From: Rahnella ecdela
Lineage (GTDB): Bacteria > Pseudomonadota > Gammaproteobacteria > Enterobacterales > Enterobacteriaceae
Direction of reading: 5' to 3'
Length of the DNA: 64,000 nucleotides
NCBI RefSeq assembly: GCF_019049625.1
Contig: NZ_JAFMOY010000132.1
Location: 372,001-436,000 of the forward strand
This document shows positions 1-9,084 of this stretch, piece by piece. The first letter of the stretch is position 1. Each line of letters begins with the position of its first letter. The position numbers were made by a program, and so were the translations under genes. The notes under the pieces are model-generated. The model did no database searches. It was not told the origin of the DNA and was given only the letters and a program-made list of their open reading frames with translations.

Positions 1-384
1 GGCGATCAGCAGACAAAGCGCCGCGCCCGCCCAGAAACCGCCGCCGAGCGAGGTGCGCGCGATACTGTCTTCGTCGCCACCCGCCAGTTGTAGTGCGCTG
101 TGCCCCGCCAGCCAGACCAACGCGGTCAGCAGGATTTCCGCCAGCAGCATCACCCCTAAATGATTACGGCCATACAGCGTCAGAAAGGCGCAGACCAGCA
201 GCAAAACGGCGGGCAAAAGCAGTAATGCAGAATAGCCATTCAGCAGACTCGCCAGCGATATACCTTTGCCGGACACCAGCCGGTTAGGGGCATGGCTGAC
301 GAAGGCCAGTCCGAAACCGGCCAGTAACAGCAGTAAAACCAGCGTCAGCAGGACACGGTTTTTAACGGGTGAGTGATAAGTCAA
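1..384 (-). CDS. yehY: Osmoprotectant ABC transporter permease YehY (partial, N-terminal part)
   Basis: Inner-membrane permease of the YehZYXW (OsmF) glycine-betaine-type ABC importer. Only the first ~128 codons lie in the window; the rest runs off the left edge. The reading frame begins TYHSPVKNR, followed by a hydrophobic stretch and then APNRLVSGKG and ARTSLGGGFW. Both match segments of E. coli YehY as I remember it. I place the start at a TTG codon (384-382): a GGT-type Shine-Dalgarno sits about 7 nt upstream, the alignment with E. coli begins there, and there is no in-frame ATG. It lies just downstream of osmF in the same direction, so the two are probably co-transcribed. Confidence 0.85.
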   Translation of the reverse strand, partial: MTYHSPVKNRVLLTLVLLLLLAGFGLAFVSHAPNRLVSGKGISLASLLNGYSALLLLPAVLLLVCAFLTLYGRNHLGVMLLAEILLTALVWLAGHSALQLAGGDEDSIARTSLGGGFWAGAALCLLIA

Positions 385-444
385 AACATTACCTGATATG
401 AAAGAGCACGACCCGAGGGCCGTGCTCCGGGCGTCACTGCCCGG

Positions 445-1383
445 TTATTTTTTAACGAAACCTTTTTCCTGCAAATACTTCGCCGCCACTTTTTTCGCAT
501 CCTGACCATCAACCGCGATTTTCGCGTTCAGGCCCTGCAATGTTTTGGTGTCGAGTGAAGCAAATACCGGTTTGAGCAAATCAGGAATGTTCGGATGCGC
601 TTTCAGAGCCGCCTCTCGGATGATTGGCGCAGGCGCATAAATCGGCTGCACGCCTTTCGGATCTTCCAGCGTTTGCAGACCCAGCGCCGCGACCGGACCG
701 TCCGTACCGTAGGCCATCGCCGCGTTCACACCGGAGGTTTTTTCCGCTGCTGCTTTGATGGTTACCGCCGTATCACCGCCCGCCAGCGACAGCAACTGCG
801 CCTGAGTCAGTTTGAAACCGTAGGCATTTTCAAACGCAGGTAAAGCGTCCGGACGCTCGATAAATTCTGCCGAAGCCGCCAGTTTGAACTCGCCGCCGCT
901 GCTGATGAATTTGCCCAAATCACCCAGTGATTTCAGGTTGTGTGCACTGGCCACGTCCTGACGCACCGCGATAGTCCAGGTATTGTTCGCCGGAGACGGG
1001 TTCAGCCAGACAATTTTGTTCTGGTCGTAATCCAGTTTTTTGACTTTATCGAAACCGGCCTGGGCATTTTTCCACGCCGGATCTTTATCGTCAGAGAAGA
1101 AGAACGCGCCGTTACCGGTGTATTCCGGATAGATATCGATTTCACCGGCGGTGATTGCGCCACGCACTACTTTCGTTGTTCCCAGCTGCAATTTATTGGT
1201 GGTGTGAATACCGTTGGCTTCCAGCACCTGAATAATAATGTTACCGAGCAGCGAACCTTCGGTATCAATTTTTGAGCCGACACGCACGGCATCATCAGCG
1301 GCCTGTGCGCTGAAACTTAACGCTGAAACCAGCGCCAGCGCTGCCACTGAAAATCCCCTTACCTGCCCTGTTGTTACAGTCAT
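445..1383 (-). CDS. osmF: Osmoprotectant-binding periplasmic protein OsmF (YehZ)
   Basis: Periplasmic solute-binding subunit of a low-affinity glycine betaine/choline-type importer. The 312-aa product starts with a Sec signal peptide (hydrophobic core at residues ~10-25, cleavage near SAQA|ADDA) and continues with VGSKIDTEG, LGTTKVVRGAI, IYPEYTGNGAFFF and AGGDTAVTIKAA. These are near-identical to E. coli YehZ (305 aa). It is the first gene of the operon, with yehY 60 bp downstream. In E. coli this operon is under RpoS/osmotic control; I did not identify the promoter here. The extra N-terminal residues (MTVTTGQ) may mean the true start is slightly further in. Confidence 0.93.
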   Translation of the reverse strand: MTVTTGQVRGFSVAALALVSALSFSAQAADDAVRVGSKIDTEGSLLGNIIIQVLEANGIHTTNKLQLGTTKVVRGAITAGEIDIYPEYTGNGAFFFSDDKDPAWKNAQAGFDKVKKLDYDQNKIVWLNPSPANNTWTIAVRQDVASAHNLKSLGDLGKFISSGGEFKLAASAEFIERPDALPAFENAYGFKLTQAQLLSLAGGDTAVTIKAAAEKTSGVNAAMAYGTDGPVAALGLQTLEDPKGVQPIYAPAPIIREAALKAHPNIPDLLKPVFASLDTKTLQGLNAKIAVDGQDAKKVAAKYLQEKGFVKK

Positions 1384-1745
1384 GTTCTATCCTCTTATCG
1401 GGTTATGTTGGTTTTTGTCGCCCGGCGACTGCTTTGTCTTTCTGCTTTCATCTGAATAAACAAGCTGCTAACAAGAATAGTCCAATTTCGCGCAGGGGAA
1501 TGGATGGTGAGCCATAAAAGCAGGCCGCGGTAGCAGAGTAAAATGCCGAAATGTTCGAAGCTTATCCGTGAAATCGCAGAGGAATGAGCGCCCTCCTCCG
1601 CGGAAAAATCGGCGGGTCGCACCGCCTTAGAACACTTTGCTTTAACTTATAGCCATTTGTTTTTACTCAGCATCTAATCAGGACTTGTGACGGGCATCAC
1701 CTCCCCTCTATGCTGGTTTTTTTGTCAAAAAGCGTAAACACAATA
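1384..1745. other. Divergent intergenic region osmF / MFS permease
   Basis: 362 bp with no convincing gene. It must hold the promoters of osmF (leftward) and the MFS permease (rightward). A CRP-like palindrome TGTGA-N6-TCACC lies at 1686-1701. A possible -10 TATGCT follows at 1709-1714, so if CRP binds it is placed close to the start point of the rightward promoter, a position more typical of repression. A 75-codon minus-strand frame (1395-1622) shows no recognisable features. Confidence 0.4.
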
Positions 1746-3239
1746 ATGTCTGATTCATTTGCGGCCTCTCCCGCCGCCTCTTCAGGGGATTACAGCGCAG
1801 ATTCTGCGTCTGACCAGCCGGTGGTGATTCGTTCCGCTGCCGATATTACTCAGTTAGTGAACCGCGGCGCTGCGAAAATCAGTGACGCACGTGTCGTGAT
1901 TGCTATCGCACTAGGCGGCGTTTTCCTCGACGCGTACGACCTCGGTGCGCTGGCCTTCGGGATGAAAGATATCACCCGCCAGTTCGGCCTTACGCCTTCC
2001 GGCGCGGGCTTTGTGGCGTCGGCTATCACCTTCGGGGCGATTGTCGGCGCACTCTTTGGCGGCTATCTGACCGACAAAATTGGCCGTTACCGCGTGTTCA
2101 TGGCCGACATGTTCTTCTTCGTGATTGCCGCGCTGGCCTGTGCTTTTGCGCCAAACGAATGGGTGCTCGGCGGCTCGCGTTTCGTGATGGGATTAGGCGT
2201 CGGCATCGATTTACCGGTAGCGATGGCGTTTCTGGCGGAGTTCTCAAAACTGCAGGGGCGCGGCAATAAAGCCTCGCGCGTGGCGATGTGGTGCCCGACG
2301 TGGTACGCGGCGATCAGCGTTTCCTATCTGCTGGTTCTGCTGCTTTACGCGGTGTTACCTGCCACGCATACCGACTGGTTGTGGCGTCTGATCCTCGGTT
2401 TCGGTGCGGTTCCGGCGATTCTGATTATCGCTATCCGTCACCGTTATATGAATGAATCCCCGGTCTGGGCAGCGAATCAGGGCGACCTGCAAAGCGCTGC
2501 GGCGATCCTGCGTAAGTCATACAACATTAATGCGGTCGTTGCCGACGATGCCGACAAAACACCGCAGGTCAAAGTGCGCAAAGCCGCATGGCGCAACTAC
2601 GGCACGCTGTTGCAGGGTATTTATCTGCGCCGCACCGTGCTGGCGACCGTGACTGCCGTGGCCTCGTCCTTTGCTTACAACGCTGTGGCATTCGGGCTGC
2701 CGGTGATTTTATCCAGCTTCCTGAAACAGTCGATGATCAGCACCATTCTGTTCTCGCTTGGCCTGAATCTGTGCTTCGCCTTCGTCGGCGGCCTGATTGC
2801 GGTGAGATATGTGTCAAAATTTGGCGCATGGAAAATGACCTACGCCGGTTATGCCTGTCAGCTGGTGGCGATGATCGGCCTCGCGCTGGTGGGTCGTCCG
2901 GCAGACGGCGGTGAAGCAGCGATTTCCATCGCCATGCTGGCGTTATTCCTGTTCGGTCAGGGCTTCGGTCCGGGCTCGCACACGATGACGTTTGCGTCCC
3001 TGAGCTACCCGACGTCGCTGCGCGGCATGGGGGTCGGCTTCAACCAGACGCTGATGCGCGCCAGCTCAACGCTTTCCCTGTTCCTGTTCCCGGTACTTTC
3101 CGCAGCACTCGGCACCGGCGTGTTCTGGGTTATTGCGTTAGCACCGCTGGCCGGATTGATCGTGCTGACCGCGATACGCTGGGAACCATCGGGATATGAT
3201 GTGGATGCAGAGGATTTTAATGCCGAAGCCGGGCATTAA
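1746..3239 (+). CDS. MFS transporter, metabolite:H+ symporter type
   Basis: Twelve-helix major facilitator. The motif after helix 2 (GGYLTDKIGRYR) is the classic MFS motif A; GLGVGIDLP after helix 4 and the central cytoplasmic loop fit the sugar/organic-anion porter groups. The ATG at 1746 (MSDSFAAS, 497 aa) is preferred over the upstream ATG at 1710, because a promoter -10-like TATGCT overlaps the earlier codon and neither has a strong ribosome site. The ~40-residue N-terminal tail is polar and Ala/Ser-rich before the first helix. The substrate cannot be read from the sequence. It stands alone and is followed by the large inverted-repeat element. Confidence 0.75.
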   Translation: MSDSFAASPAASSGDYSADSASDQPVVIRSAADITQLVNRGAAKISDARVVIAIALGGVFLDAYDLGALAFGMKDITRQFGLTPSGAGFVASAITFGAIVGALFGGYLTDKIGRYRVFMADMFFFVIAALACAFAPNEWVLGGSRFVMGLGVGIDLPVAMAFLAEFSKLQGRGNKASRVAMWCPTWYAAISVSYLLVLLLYAVLPATHTDWLWRLILGFGAVPAILIIAIRHRYMNESPVWAANQGDLQSAAAILRKSYNINAVVADDADKTPQVKVRKAAWRNYGTLLQGIYLRRTVLATVTAVASSFAYNAVAFGLPVILSSFLKQSMISTILFSLGLNLCFAFVGGLIAVRYVSKFGAWKMTYAGYACQLVAMIGLALVGRPADGGEAAISIAMLALFLFGQGFGPGSHTMTFASLSYPTSLRGMGVGFNQTLMRASSTLSLFLFPVLSAALGTGVFWVIALAPLAGLIVLTAIRWEPSGYDVDAEDFNAEAGH

Positions 3240-3253
3240 GGCGGCTTAATCAG

Positions 3254-3837
3254 TTCAGAACGAGAATATTTCGGTTTCTTACGTGCGGTGATCACCTATC
3301 ACACTGCGCCGAAACCGCCCAAGAGAGGGAAGTGCTTTCCCTCTCTTGGATCTCTCCCCGCTTTTTCAAAACGCGCTCCGCTCGCTGGCTATGTTTCAGT
3401 TACCACGGCGTCAGGCTGGAAATCTTGCCGCTGCGCGGTGCCTTCGTTTCGGGTTTGCAGCCTCTGGTCTGCAACCTCTCACTCAGCAAGATTTCTGAAT
3501 CGCCCGCACTATCTTAAATTCAAAACCCATTGGCTTTTCAAATCAAAATCAGTGAGGTTGTGAAGTAATAGCCTGAGGCCGGTTCCAAAATTCCGCCGGA
3601 GGAGAGTCGCAAAACCGCGCGTCTTTTGCGCGGGTTGAAGCCCGAACGAAGGGAACCGCGCAGCGGCGGGATTTTGCGGCTATCGCTGCTGCTTATGAAA
3701 CATTGTCAGCGAGCAAAGCGCGCATTTTAAGACGTGGAGATCCCAAAGAGGGCTCGTCATAGCCCTCTTTGGTCGGTTTCGGCACGAGTAGCCAAATGAG
3801 CGCAGGTGGTGAGAAACCGAAATTCACTCGTTCTGAA
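3254..3837. repeat. Large inverted-repeat element, copy A
   Basis: A 584-bp imperfect palindrome filling the gap between two convergent genes. Outer arms are TTCAGAACGAG (3254-3264) and its exact complement CTCGTTCTGAA (3827-3837), followed inward by CGGTTTCT ... GCCGAAACCG on both sides. Each half has its own strong hairpin: left 3319-3349 (CCAAGAGAGGG / CCCTCTCTTGG), right 3743-3772 (CCAAAGAGGG / CCCTCTTTGG). Further inside, both halves carry a CGCTCGCTGGC-like segment and CCGCTGCGCGGTNCC. A second member with the same order of blocks is at 41634-42183, and the 42 bp from the right hairpin into the GAAACCG block are identical between copies. Short frames within it are probably not genes. 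Confidence 0.85.
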
Positions 3838-3863
3838 GAAACCGCCCGATGTCCGGTCTGACA

Positions 3864-4970
3864 TCAAATCACTGCGCTTCTCGGCGCAAACACAAACCCG
3901 ATGTCGTTTTCGATCATCGCGGCCACCAGTTCAAATCCACCGTTTGGCTTACCCTGGGCGAACTCCAGTTCGCTGGTAAACACCGGGCTCACCCAGAACT
4001 GATTCACCGGGTCGCCGTAGATTTTCGGCAGACGCATTTTGTCCGCCGGACCGCAGAGTGCGGAGGAAATTACATGGCCTTCAAAACCCAGCGGAGCCAT
4101 CGGCGACATTAACGTATGACCTTCGCCCAGCCAGCTGAGCGTGGTCCACGGAACCTGCGCGTAACCGGACAACGCACTCGCCATCTGTACGGCGTTTTCT
4201 TCGGTGACGTACTCTTTGCCAACTGAAAATGCCAGTTCGATGCGGCGGTGCTTTTCCGCTTCATCATTGAGTACAATGTCGATTTGCGGCATCGGACGAA
4301 TGCTCATGCCGACGGTGAAGAAATAATAGTTTTCTTCATCTTCATGCTGGGAAATCGCCATCGGGGGCCAGCTGCCCTGATTGATCAGGTAATATTTCAG
4401 CGACGGCCCAAAACGGTCTTCATAGGATTCCAGCAGTTTGCGCTGAATTTTCGGCCACGGATTGCTGAACTCATTTTGCCAGTCACGCCAGAACAGACGG
4501 GTCTTTTCTGCCAGTTCACACTGGGCGTTAGTCGAGGCAGAACCCAGCGGGAAGGTCAGCGGATTCTGTTTAATGCAGCCGGCGGAATAACACACCGAAT
4601 GGTCGATATACAAACTCCAGCCGGGGATCACCGCCAGCAACAATCCCTGATACCAAAGCGCCGCGCCGTCATCGCTCTCATTCCACAGGATCTGAATTTG
4701 TGCCGGATCCAGCGGCGCTTCGCCTTCCAGGTTGCGGCAATATTGCGCCGCCAGCATCGGGGCCATTCCCTGCTCCATCGCGTCGGTATCATCGTTCACC
4801 GGCGCGGGCACCAGATTGCGTACCCAGCAGGCGCGCATTTTCGGAAAGCGGTCGCGCAAATCTTCGCGGGCGAAAATGTAGAAATACACCACGCGGTTGT
4901 CCTGCTCGACCAGCGCGGTCAGGGTTTGTTTGTCGTTACTGACTTCAGCAACTATGTCGGACTGGCGCAT
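3864..4970 (-). CDS. Suppressor-of-fused (SUFU) domain protein, possible orphan immunity protein
   Basis: 368-aa soluble protein without signal peptide. The C-terminal half carries the SUFU-family signature: FFTVGMSIRPMPQ followed by RIELAFSVG, then PWTTLSWLGEGHT and a closing FVFAPRS-like strand. Bacterial SUFU-domain proteins are often immunity proteins of polymorphic toxin systems. No toxin gene is adjacent here, so that role is inference. The start ATG has a GAGG ribosome site 4 nt upstream. It is monocistronic and convergent with the MFS gene, with the inverted-repeat element between them. Residues 1-150 have no motif I recognise. Confidence 0.6.
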   Translation of the reverse strand: MRQSDIVAEVSNDKQTLTALVEQDNRVVYFYIFAREDLRDRFPKMRACWVRNLVPAPVNDDTDAMEQGMAPMLAAQYCRNLEGEAPLDPAQIQILWNESDDGAALWYQGLLLAVIPGWSLYIDHSVCYSAGCIKQNPLTFPLGSASTNAQCELAEKTRLFWRDWQNEFSNPWPKIQRKLLESYEDRFGPSLKYYLINQGSWPPMAISQHEDEENYYFFTVGMSIRPMPQIDIVLNDEAEKHRRIELAFSVGKEYVTEENAVQMASALSGYAQVPWTTLSWLGEGHTLMSPMAPLGFEGHVISSALCGPADKMRLPKIYGDPVNQFWVSPVFTSELEFAQGKPNGGFELVAAMIENDIGFVFAPRSAVI

Positions 4971-5111
4971 ATGACCTCAACAATATTAGGAAGCTTATTA
5001 TTCCCTGTGATGGTCAGTGTAGAACGGATAAGCCAGCCCGATAACGGGCAATATTCCCAAAAATCCCCGATAAGTCATTAAAACAGGCGCTTTTTTGTCA
5101 AAATTTCGACA

Positions 5112-6008
5112 TCAGCGGCAATACATGCGGAACAGTTGTGCCAGATGCGCGGCCATTGGCGTCAGTGTGGTATCACGTCGCTGAATAAGATAGAACGTGG
5201 CTTTCGGCAGCGGCAGGTCGAGATCCAACGCCACCAGACTCTGGCCGATGACCGGATCGTTAATGACATCAATAGAAAGCACGCTCAGAAAGTCGGTCTT
5301 CGCAATCAGACTGGTGCACGACATAAACGTTTCGCAAATCACGCTGATATTCGGCTCCGCGTCCATTTCACTGAACACTTCACTGAGCAGTTTGTAATAG
5401 CTGCCGCGTGGCGTCGGCATCGTCCAGTCGCAGTGTAAAAGTTCCTTTATCGAGCGGGCGTTCTGCATCGGATGACCGCGCCTTGCCACTACCCGATACT
5501 CTTTATCCATAAGCTTTTCATATAACAGTTCGTTATCAAAGGGACCCTGATAATAGGTATTTACGGTGAAATCCAGCTCGCCCTGACGCAGTTCCGGGAT
5601 CATCGATACCAGCTGTCCTTCGGCGATGCGCACCTTCACATTGGGGAATTCGCGGTGAAAACGGTCGACCACTTCCGGCATGATCGTGCGTGCAATACTG
5701 GCACCGACACCGAGATTTACCCTGCCGCTGGTGCCACCAAGGCGCTGAGAAATATCTTCCTGTGCGACGCGCAGCTCTTCCAGAATCAGGCTTGCGCGCT
5801 TAAAAAACGCCTCACCACAGTCAGTTAGCGTCACGCCCTGACGACGCCGGATAAATAATCTCGCCCCGAGACTTTCTTCCAGCTCTTTAATCGATTTGGT
5901 CAGCGCGGGCTGCGAGAGATTTAGCGTCCGGCTCGCCGCACGAATACTTCCCTGACGTGCAACCGACACAAAAGCCCGCAACTGATGCATTTTTATTTGT
6001 GATGGCAT
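5112..6008 (-). CDS. abgR: LysR-type regulator AbgR
   Basis: Transcriptional regulator of the divergent abgABT operon. It has an N-terminal winged helix (IKMHQLRAFVSVARQGSIR..., then LSQPALTKSIKELEESLGARLF) and a C-terminal effector domain. It matches E. coli AbgR through segments such as VSMIPELRQGELDFTVNTYYQGP. The start at 6008 (MPSQIKMHQ, 298 aa) is chosen because it aligns with the E. coli start (MAFQVKIHQ). The longer frame to 6083 adds 25 unlike residues. A GGAG lies 15 nt upstream, which is rather far. LysR regulators usually act on the shared divergent region, which here holds a perfect palindrome at 6121-6134. Confidence 0.9.
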   Translation of the reverse strand: MPSQIKMHQLRAFVSVARQGSIRAASRTLNLSQPALTKSIKELEESLGARLFIRRRQGVTLTDCGEAFFKRASLILEELRVAQEDISQRLGGTSGRVNLGVGASIARTIMPEVVDRFHREFPNVKVRIAEGQLVSMIPELRQGELDFTVNTYYQGPFDNELLYEKLMDKEYRVVARRGHPMQNARSIKELLHCDWTMPTPRGSYYKLLSEVFSEMDAEPNISVICETFMSCTSLIAKTDFLSVLSIDVINDPVIGQSLVALDLDLPLPKATFYLIQRRDTTLTPMAAHLAQLFRMYCR

Positions 6009-6120
6009 GAAATTCTTTGATAACTCCTGATTATCATTGAGAAGATTTTGGCATCTTATATGGCCTGATTGCTTTATGTACATTGAAAATCATCTAAGGC
6101 CGCCTTTCGCCGCTTTCTGC

Positions 6121-6134
6121 GTGCAGGCCTGCAC
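6121..6134. promoter_or_regulatory. Perfect 14-bp palindrome in the abgR-abgA intergenic region
   Basis: GTGCAGGCCTGCAC is its own reverse complement and lies midway between the divergent abgR and abgA starts. Its position suggests an operator for AbgR. It has no T-N11-A LysR core that I can defend, so the assignment is inference. Confidence 0.4.
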
Positions 6135-6209
6135 TTCTCAAAGCGTTGATTTCCTCCTTTCTGCCGCTGCGCGGAAAGCCTGCATGTCTGTATAAAAAGA
6201 GAGTCCGAG

Positions 6210-7526
6210 ATGGTTAATGAGATTTCTGAACGTGTAGAAAAGCTGTTCCCTGCCCTGCAAACGCAACGTCGTGACCTGCATAAATACGCCGAATCCGGCT
6301 GGCTGGAATTCCGTACCTCTACGCTGGTTGCCGATCGTCTGGAAAAGCTCGGTTATGCGCTGAAACTGGGTAAAGAAGTCATTGATGCCCCGTCACGCAT
6401 GGGTTTGCCTTCTCCCGCAGTGCTGGCTGAACAGGAACAGCGTGCGCTGGAACAGGGTGCGATTGCCCGCTGGATGCCGCATTTTTCCGGCGGTTTCACC
6501 GGTATTGTCGCCACGCTGGAAACCGGTCGTCCCGGTCCGGTGATGGGTTTTCGCGTGGATATGGACGCCCTGGATTTATGCGAAGTACTGGAAGATGAGC
6601 ACCGCCCGTACCGCGAAGGATTTGCTTCTGCCAATAACGGCATGATGCACGCCTGCGGTCACGACGGGCATACCACCATCGGCCTCGGGCTGGCGGAAGT
6701 GCTGATGCAGGTGCGTGACCAGTTGTGCGGCACCATCAAACTGATTTTCCAGCCCGCCGAAGAAGGCACACGCGGCGCGAAATCAATGGTTGAAGCCGGT
6801 GTAGTGGATGATGTGGATTATTTCACCGCCGTGCATATCGGCACCGGCGTACCCGCGAATCACATCGTTTGCGGTAACGACACGTTTATGGCGACCACCA
6901 AACTCGACGTGAATTTCACCGGCGTGGCCTCACACGCAGGCGGCAAACCGGAAGACGGTCGCAACGCACTGCTGGCAGCGGCGCAGGCAACGCTCGGTTT
7001 ACACGCGATCCCGCGCCACAGCGGCGGTGATTCACGCATCAATGTCGGCGTTTTACAGGCGGGTACCGGACGTAACGTGGTGCCATCCAGCGCCACCATG
7101 AAAGTGGAAACGCGCGGCACAACCAATGAAGTGAACGAATTTATTTATCAGCAGGCGCTGAAAGTGATTTCCGGCGCAGCCGAAATGCATCAGGTGAAAT
7201 TCGAGATCAAACTGATGGGTGCAGCGCAAAGCAGCACGCCAACGCCAGCCTGGGTGAATTACATCCACCAGCAGGCAGAAAAACTTGGCGAATTCGAACA
7301 AATCATTGACCGTCAGGAAGGCGCCGCCGGTTCGGAAGACGCCACGTACATGATGGAGCGCGTTAAATCCCGCGGCGGCGAAGCCTCTTATGTGATTTTC
7401 GGCACCGATCTGAGCGCGGGTCATCACAATGAACTGTTCGATTTTGATGAAAAAGTGATGATGCAGGGCATCAAAACGCTGGCGGCTCTGGCGCTGAATA
7501 TTGCTGAATTCAAAGGAGAAAACTGA
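6210..7526 (+). CDS. abgA: p-Aminobenzoyl-glutamate hydrolase subunit A
   Basis: M20D-family metallopeptidase subunit that, with AbgB, cleaves p-aminobenzoyl-glutamate (a folate breakdown product) to p-aminobenzoate and glutamate in the cytoplasm. 438 aa (E. coli AbgA 436). Metal-site residues are visible as HACGHDGHT (from His147), EEGTRG (Glu184-185) and a C-terminal GHHNELFDFDE. The dimerisation-domain strand SHAGGKPEDGRNAL is intact. The start has a GAGAG ribosome site. Its stop overlaps the abgB start (ATGA), so the two subunits are translationally coupled. Confidence 0.95.
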   Translation: MVNEISERVEKLFPALQTQRRDLHKYAESGWLEFRTSTLVADRLEKLGYALKLGKEVIDAPSRMGLPSPAVLAEQEQRALEQGAIARWMPHFSGGFTGIVATLETGRPGPVMGFRVDMDALDLCEVLEDEHRPYREGFASANNGMMHACGHDGHTTIGLGLAEVLMQVRDQLCGTIKLIFQPAEEGTRGAKSMVEAGVVDDVDYFTAVHIGTGVPANHIVCGNDTFMATTKLDVNFTGVASHAGGKPEDGRNALLAAAQATLGLHAIPRHSGGDSRINVGVLQAGTGRNVVPSSATMKVETRGTTNEVNEFIYQQALKVISGAAEMHQVKFEIKLMGAAQSSTPTPAWVNYIHQQAEKLGEFEQIIDRQEGAAGSEDATYMMERVKSRGGEASYVIFGTDLSAGHHNELFDFDEKVMMQGIKTLAALALNIAEFKGEN

Positions 7527-8980
7527 TGACTCATCAAAAAAACATCGTCAGTTTCATCAATGACTTTATCGATAACCAGCAACCCGCCTTGGCAGAAATC
7601 AGCGATGCCATCTGGGATCATCCCGAAACCCGCTTTGTAGAATCCTTCTCCTCTGCATTACTGGCTGACAAACTCGAAGCCCGCGGATTTGCCGTTGAGC
7701 GTGGCGTCGGTGGCATGGAAACCGCGTTTATCGCCAGCTTCGGGAGCGGTAAGCCGGTGATCGCCCTGCTCGGTGAGTTCGACGCGCTGGCCGGTTTAAG
7801 TCAGAAAGCCGGTTGCGATGTGGCGCAGCCGCTGGTGGAAAATGGTAACGGGCACGGCTGCGGCCATAATCTGCTGGGTACGGCGGCACTCGGCGGCGCG
7901 CTGGCGGTAAAAGCCTGGATGGAACGTGAAAACATTCAGGGCACGGTGCGTTTCTACGGCTGTCCCGGTGAGGAAGGCGGTTCCGGCAAAACCTTTATGG
8001 CGCGCGAAGGGTTGTTCGATGACGTCGATGCCGCGCTGACCTGGCACCCGGAAACCTACAGCGGCATGTTCAGCAACCAGACGCTGGCCAATATTCAGGC
8101 TTCGTTCAGCTTTAAAGGCGTGTCCTCACACGCCGCCGCTGCGCCGCATCTGGGTCGCAGCGCCCTGGATGCCCTGACGCTGATGAATACCGGCGCGAAC
8201 TTCCTTCGCGAACACATCATTCAGGAAGCGCGCCTGCATTATGCGATCACCAACGCAGGCGGGATTTCGCCAAACGTGGTGCAGGCTGACGCGGAAGTAT
8301 TGTATCTGGTGCGCGCGCCGCAGATGGATCAGGCGCAGGCGATTTTCGACCGTGTGGTGGATATTGCGAAAGGCGCGGCACTGATGACCGGCACGCAGAT
8401 GTCGATGCGCTTTGATAAGGCCTGTTCTAATTATGTCCCTAACCGCACGCTGGAAAGCGCGATGTATCAGTATGTGCAGGCTTTCGGCGCACCGCATTAC
8501 ACCGACCAAGAGCGGGCGTTTGCGGCGTCGATTCATGCCACGCTGACGGATCAGGATATCGATAATAATCTGCTGAATATTTCCCGCACCAGTGGCGCAG
8601 AAGGCGTGGAATTCGCCGAGACCCTGCGCCATTCCCCGCTGACTGACCACGTTGCACCGTATGCCCCGAACGGCAATATCCTCTACGGTTCAACGGACGT
8701 CGGTGATGTCAGCTGGCTGGTGCCGACGGCGCAGTGTTTCAGCCCATGTTTTGCGGTCGGCTCACCTCTGCATACCTGGCAGATTGTGTCCCAGGGACGC
8801 ACTTCCATCGCGCATAAAGGGATGTGTCTGGCGGCAAAAGTCATGTCCTCAACCGCACTTGAACTGTTCACTCAGCCGGATTTACTGGCGGCCTGTCAGA
8901 AAGAGCGCGATGAACAACGCGCACGACGCCCGTACCAGTGTCCGATCCCGGCGGGTGTGAAACCTTCACCACTGAAGTAA
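7526..8980 (+). CDS. abgB: p-Aminobenzoyl-glutamate hydrolase subunit B
   Basis: Second M20D subunit of the AbgAB heterodimeric hydrolase, 484 aa (E. coli AbgB 481). Zinc-binding motifs are visible: GHGCGHN (His110-His114), EEGGSG (Glu149-150) and WHPET. The typical SSHAAAAPHLGRSALDA segment of the lid domain is present. It starts within the abgA stop codon. A 103-bp gap with a hairpin separates it from abgT. Confidence 0.95.
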   Translation: MTHQKNIVSFINDFIDNQQPALAEISDAIWDHPETRFVESFSSALLADKLEARGFAVERGVGGMETAFIASFGSGKPVIALLGEFDALAGLSQKAGCDVAQPLVENGNGHGCGHNLLGTAALGGALAVKAWMERENIQGTVRFYGCPGEEGGSGKTFMAREGLFDDVDAALTWHPETYSGMFSNQTLANIQASFSFKGVSSHAAAAPHLGRSALDALTLMNTGANFLREHIIQEARLHYAITNAGGISPNVVQADAEVLYLVRAPQMDQAQAIFDRVVDIAKGAALMTGTQMSMRFDKACSNYVPNRTLESAMYQYVQAFGAPHYTDQERAFAASIHATLTDQDIDNNLLNISRTSGAEGVEFAETLRHSPLTDHVAPYAPNGNILYGSTDVGDVSWLVPTAQCFSPCFAVGSPLHTWQIVSQGRTSIAHKGMCLAAKVMSSTALELFTQPDLLAACQKERDEQRARRPYQCPIPAGVKPSPLK

Positions 8981-9007
8981 ATCATTGTTGTCAGTTAATG
9001 AAGTAAA

Positions 9008-9044
9008 CCGCTCATCTGCGCCACGTTCCGGCGTTGATGAGCGG
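9008..9044 (+). other. Hairpin between abgB and abgT
   Basis: Nine-base perfect stem CCGCTCATC (9008-9016) / GATGAGCGG (9036-9044) with a 19-nt loop, followed by A-rich sequence rather than a T-run. It does not look like an intrinsic terminator. It may stabilise the abgAB message or tune abgT expression. Confidence 0.5.
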
Positions 9045-9084
9045 AAAAATTATAAAAAAATCAAACACGACAGAGGGTTAACAG

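Noticed and set aside
1395-1622. 75-codon minus-strand frame upstream of osmF
   Set aside because: No ribosome site, no conserved features and it occupies the promoter region of two divergent genes.
3288-3563. 91-codon frame in repeat copy A, with a similar peptide from copy B
   Set aside because: Similarity follows from the DNA repeat itself, the frame is broken differently in copy B, and there is no ribosome site; treated as a spurious frame.
4248-5081. 277-codon plus-strand frame opposite the SUFU-domain gene
   Set aside because: Antisense shadow of a GC-rich gene; low-quality composition and no motif.
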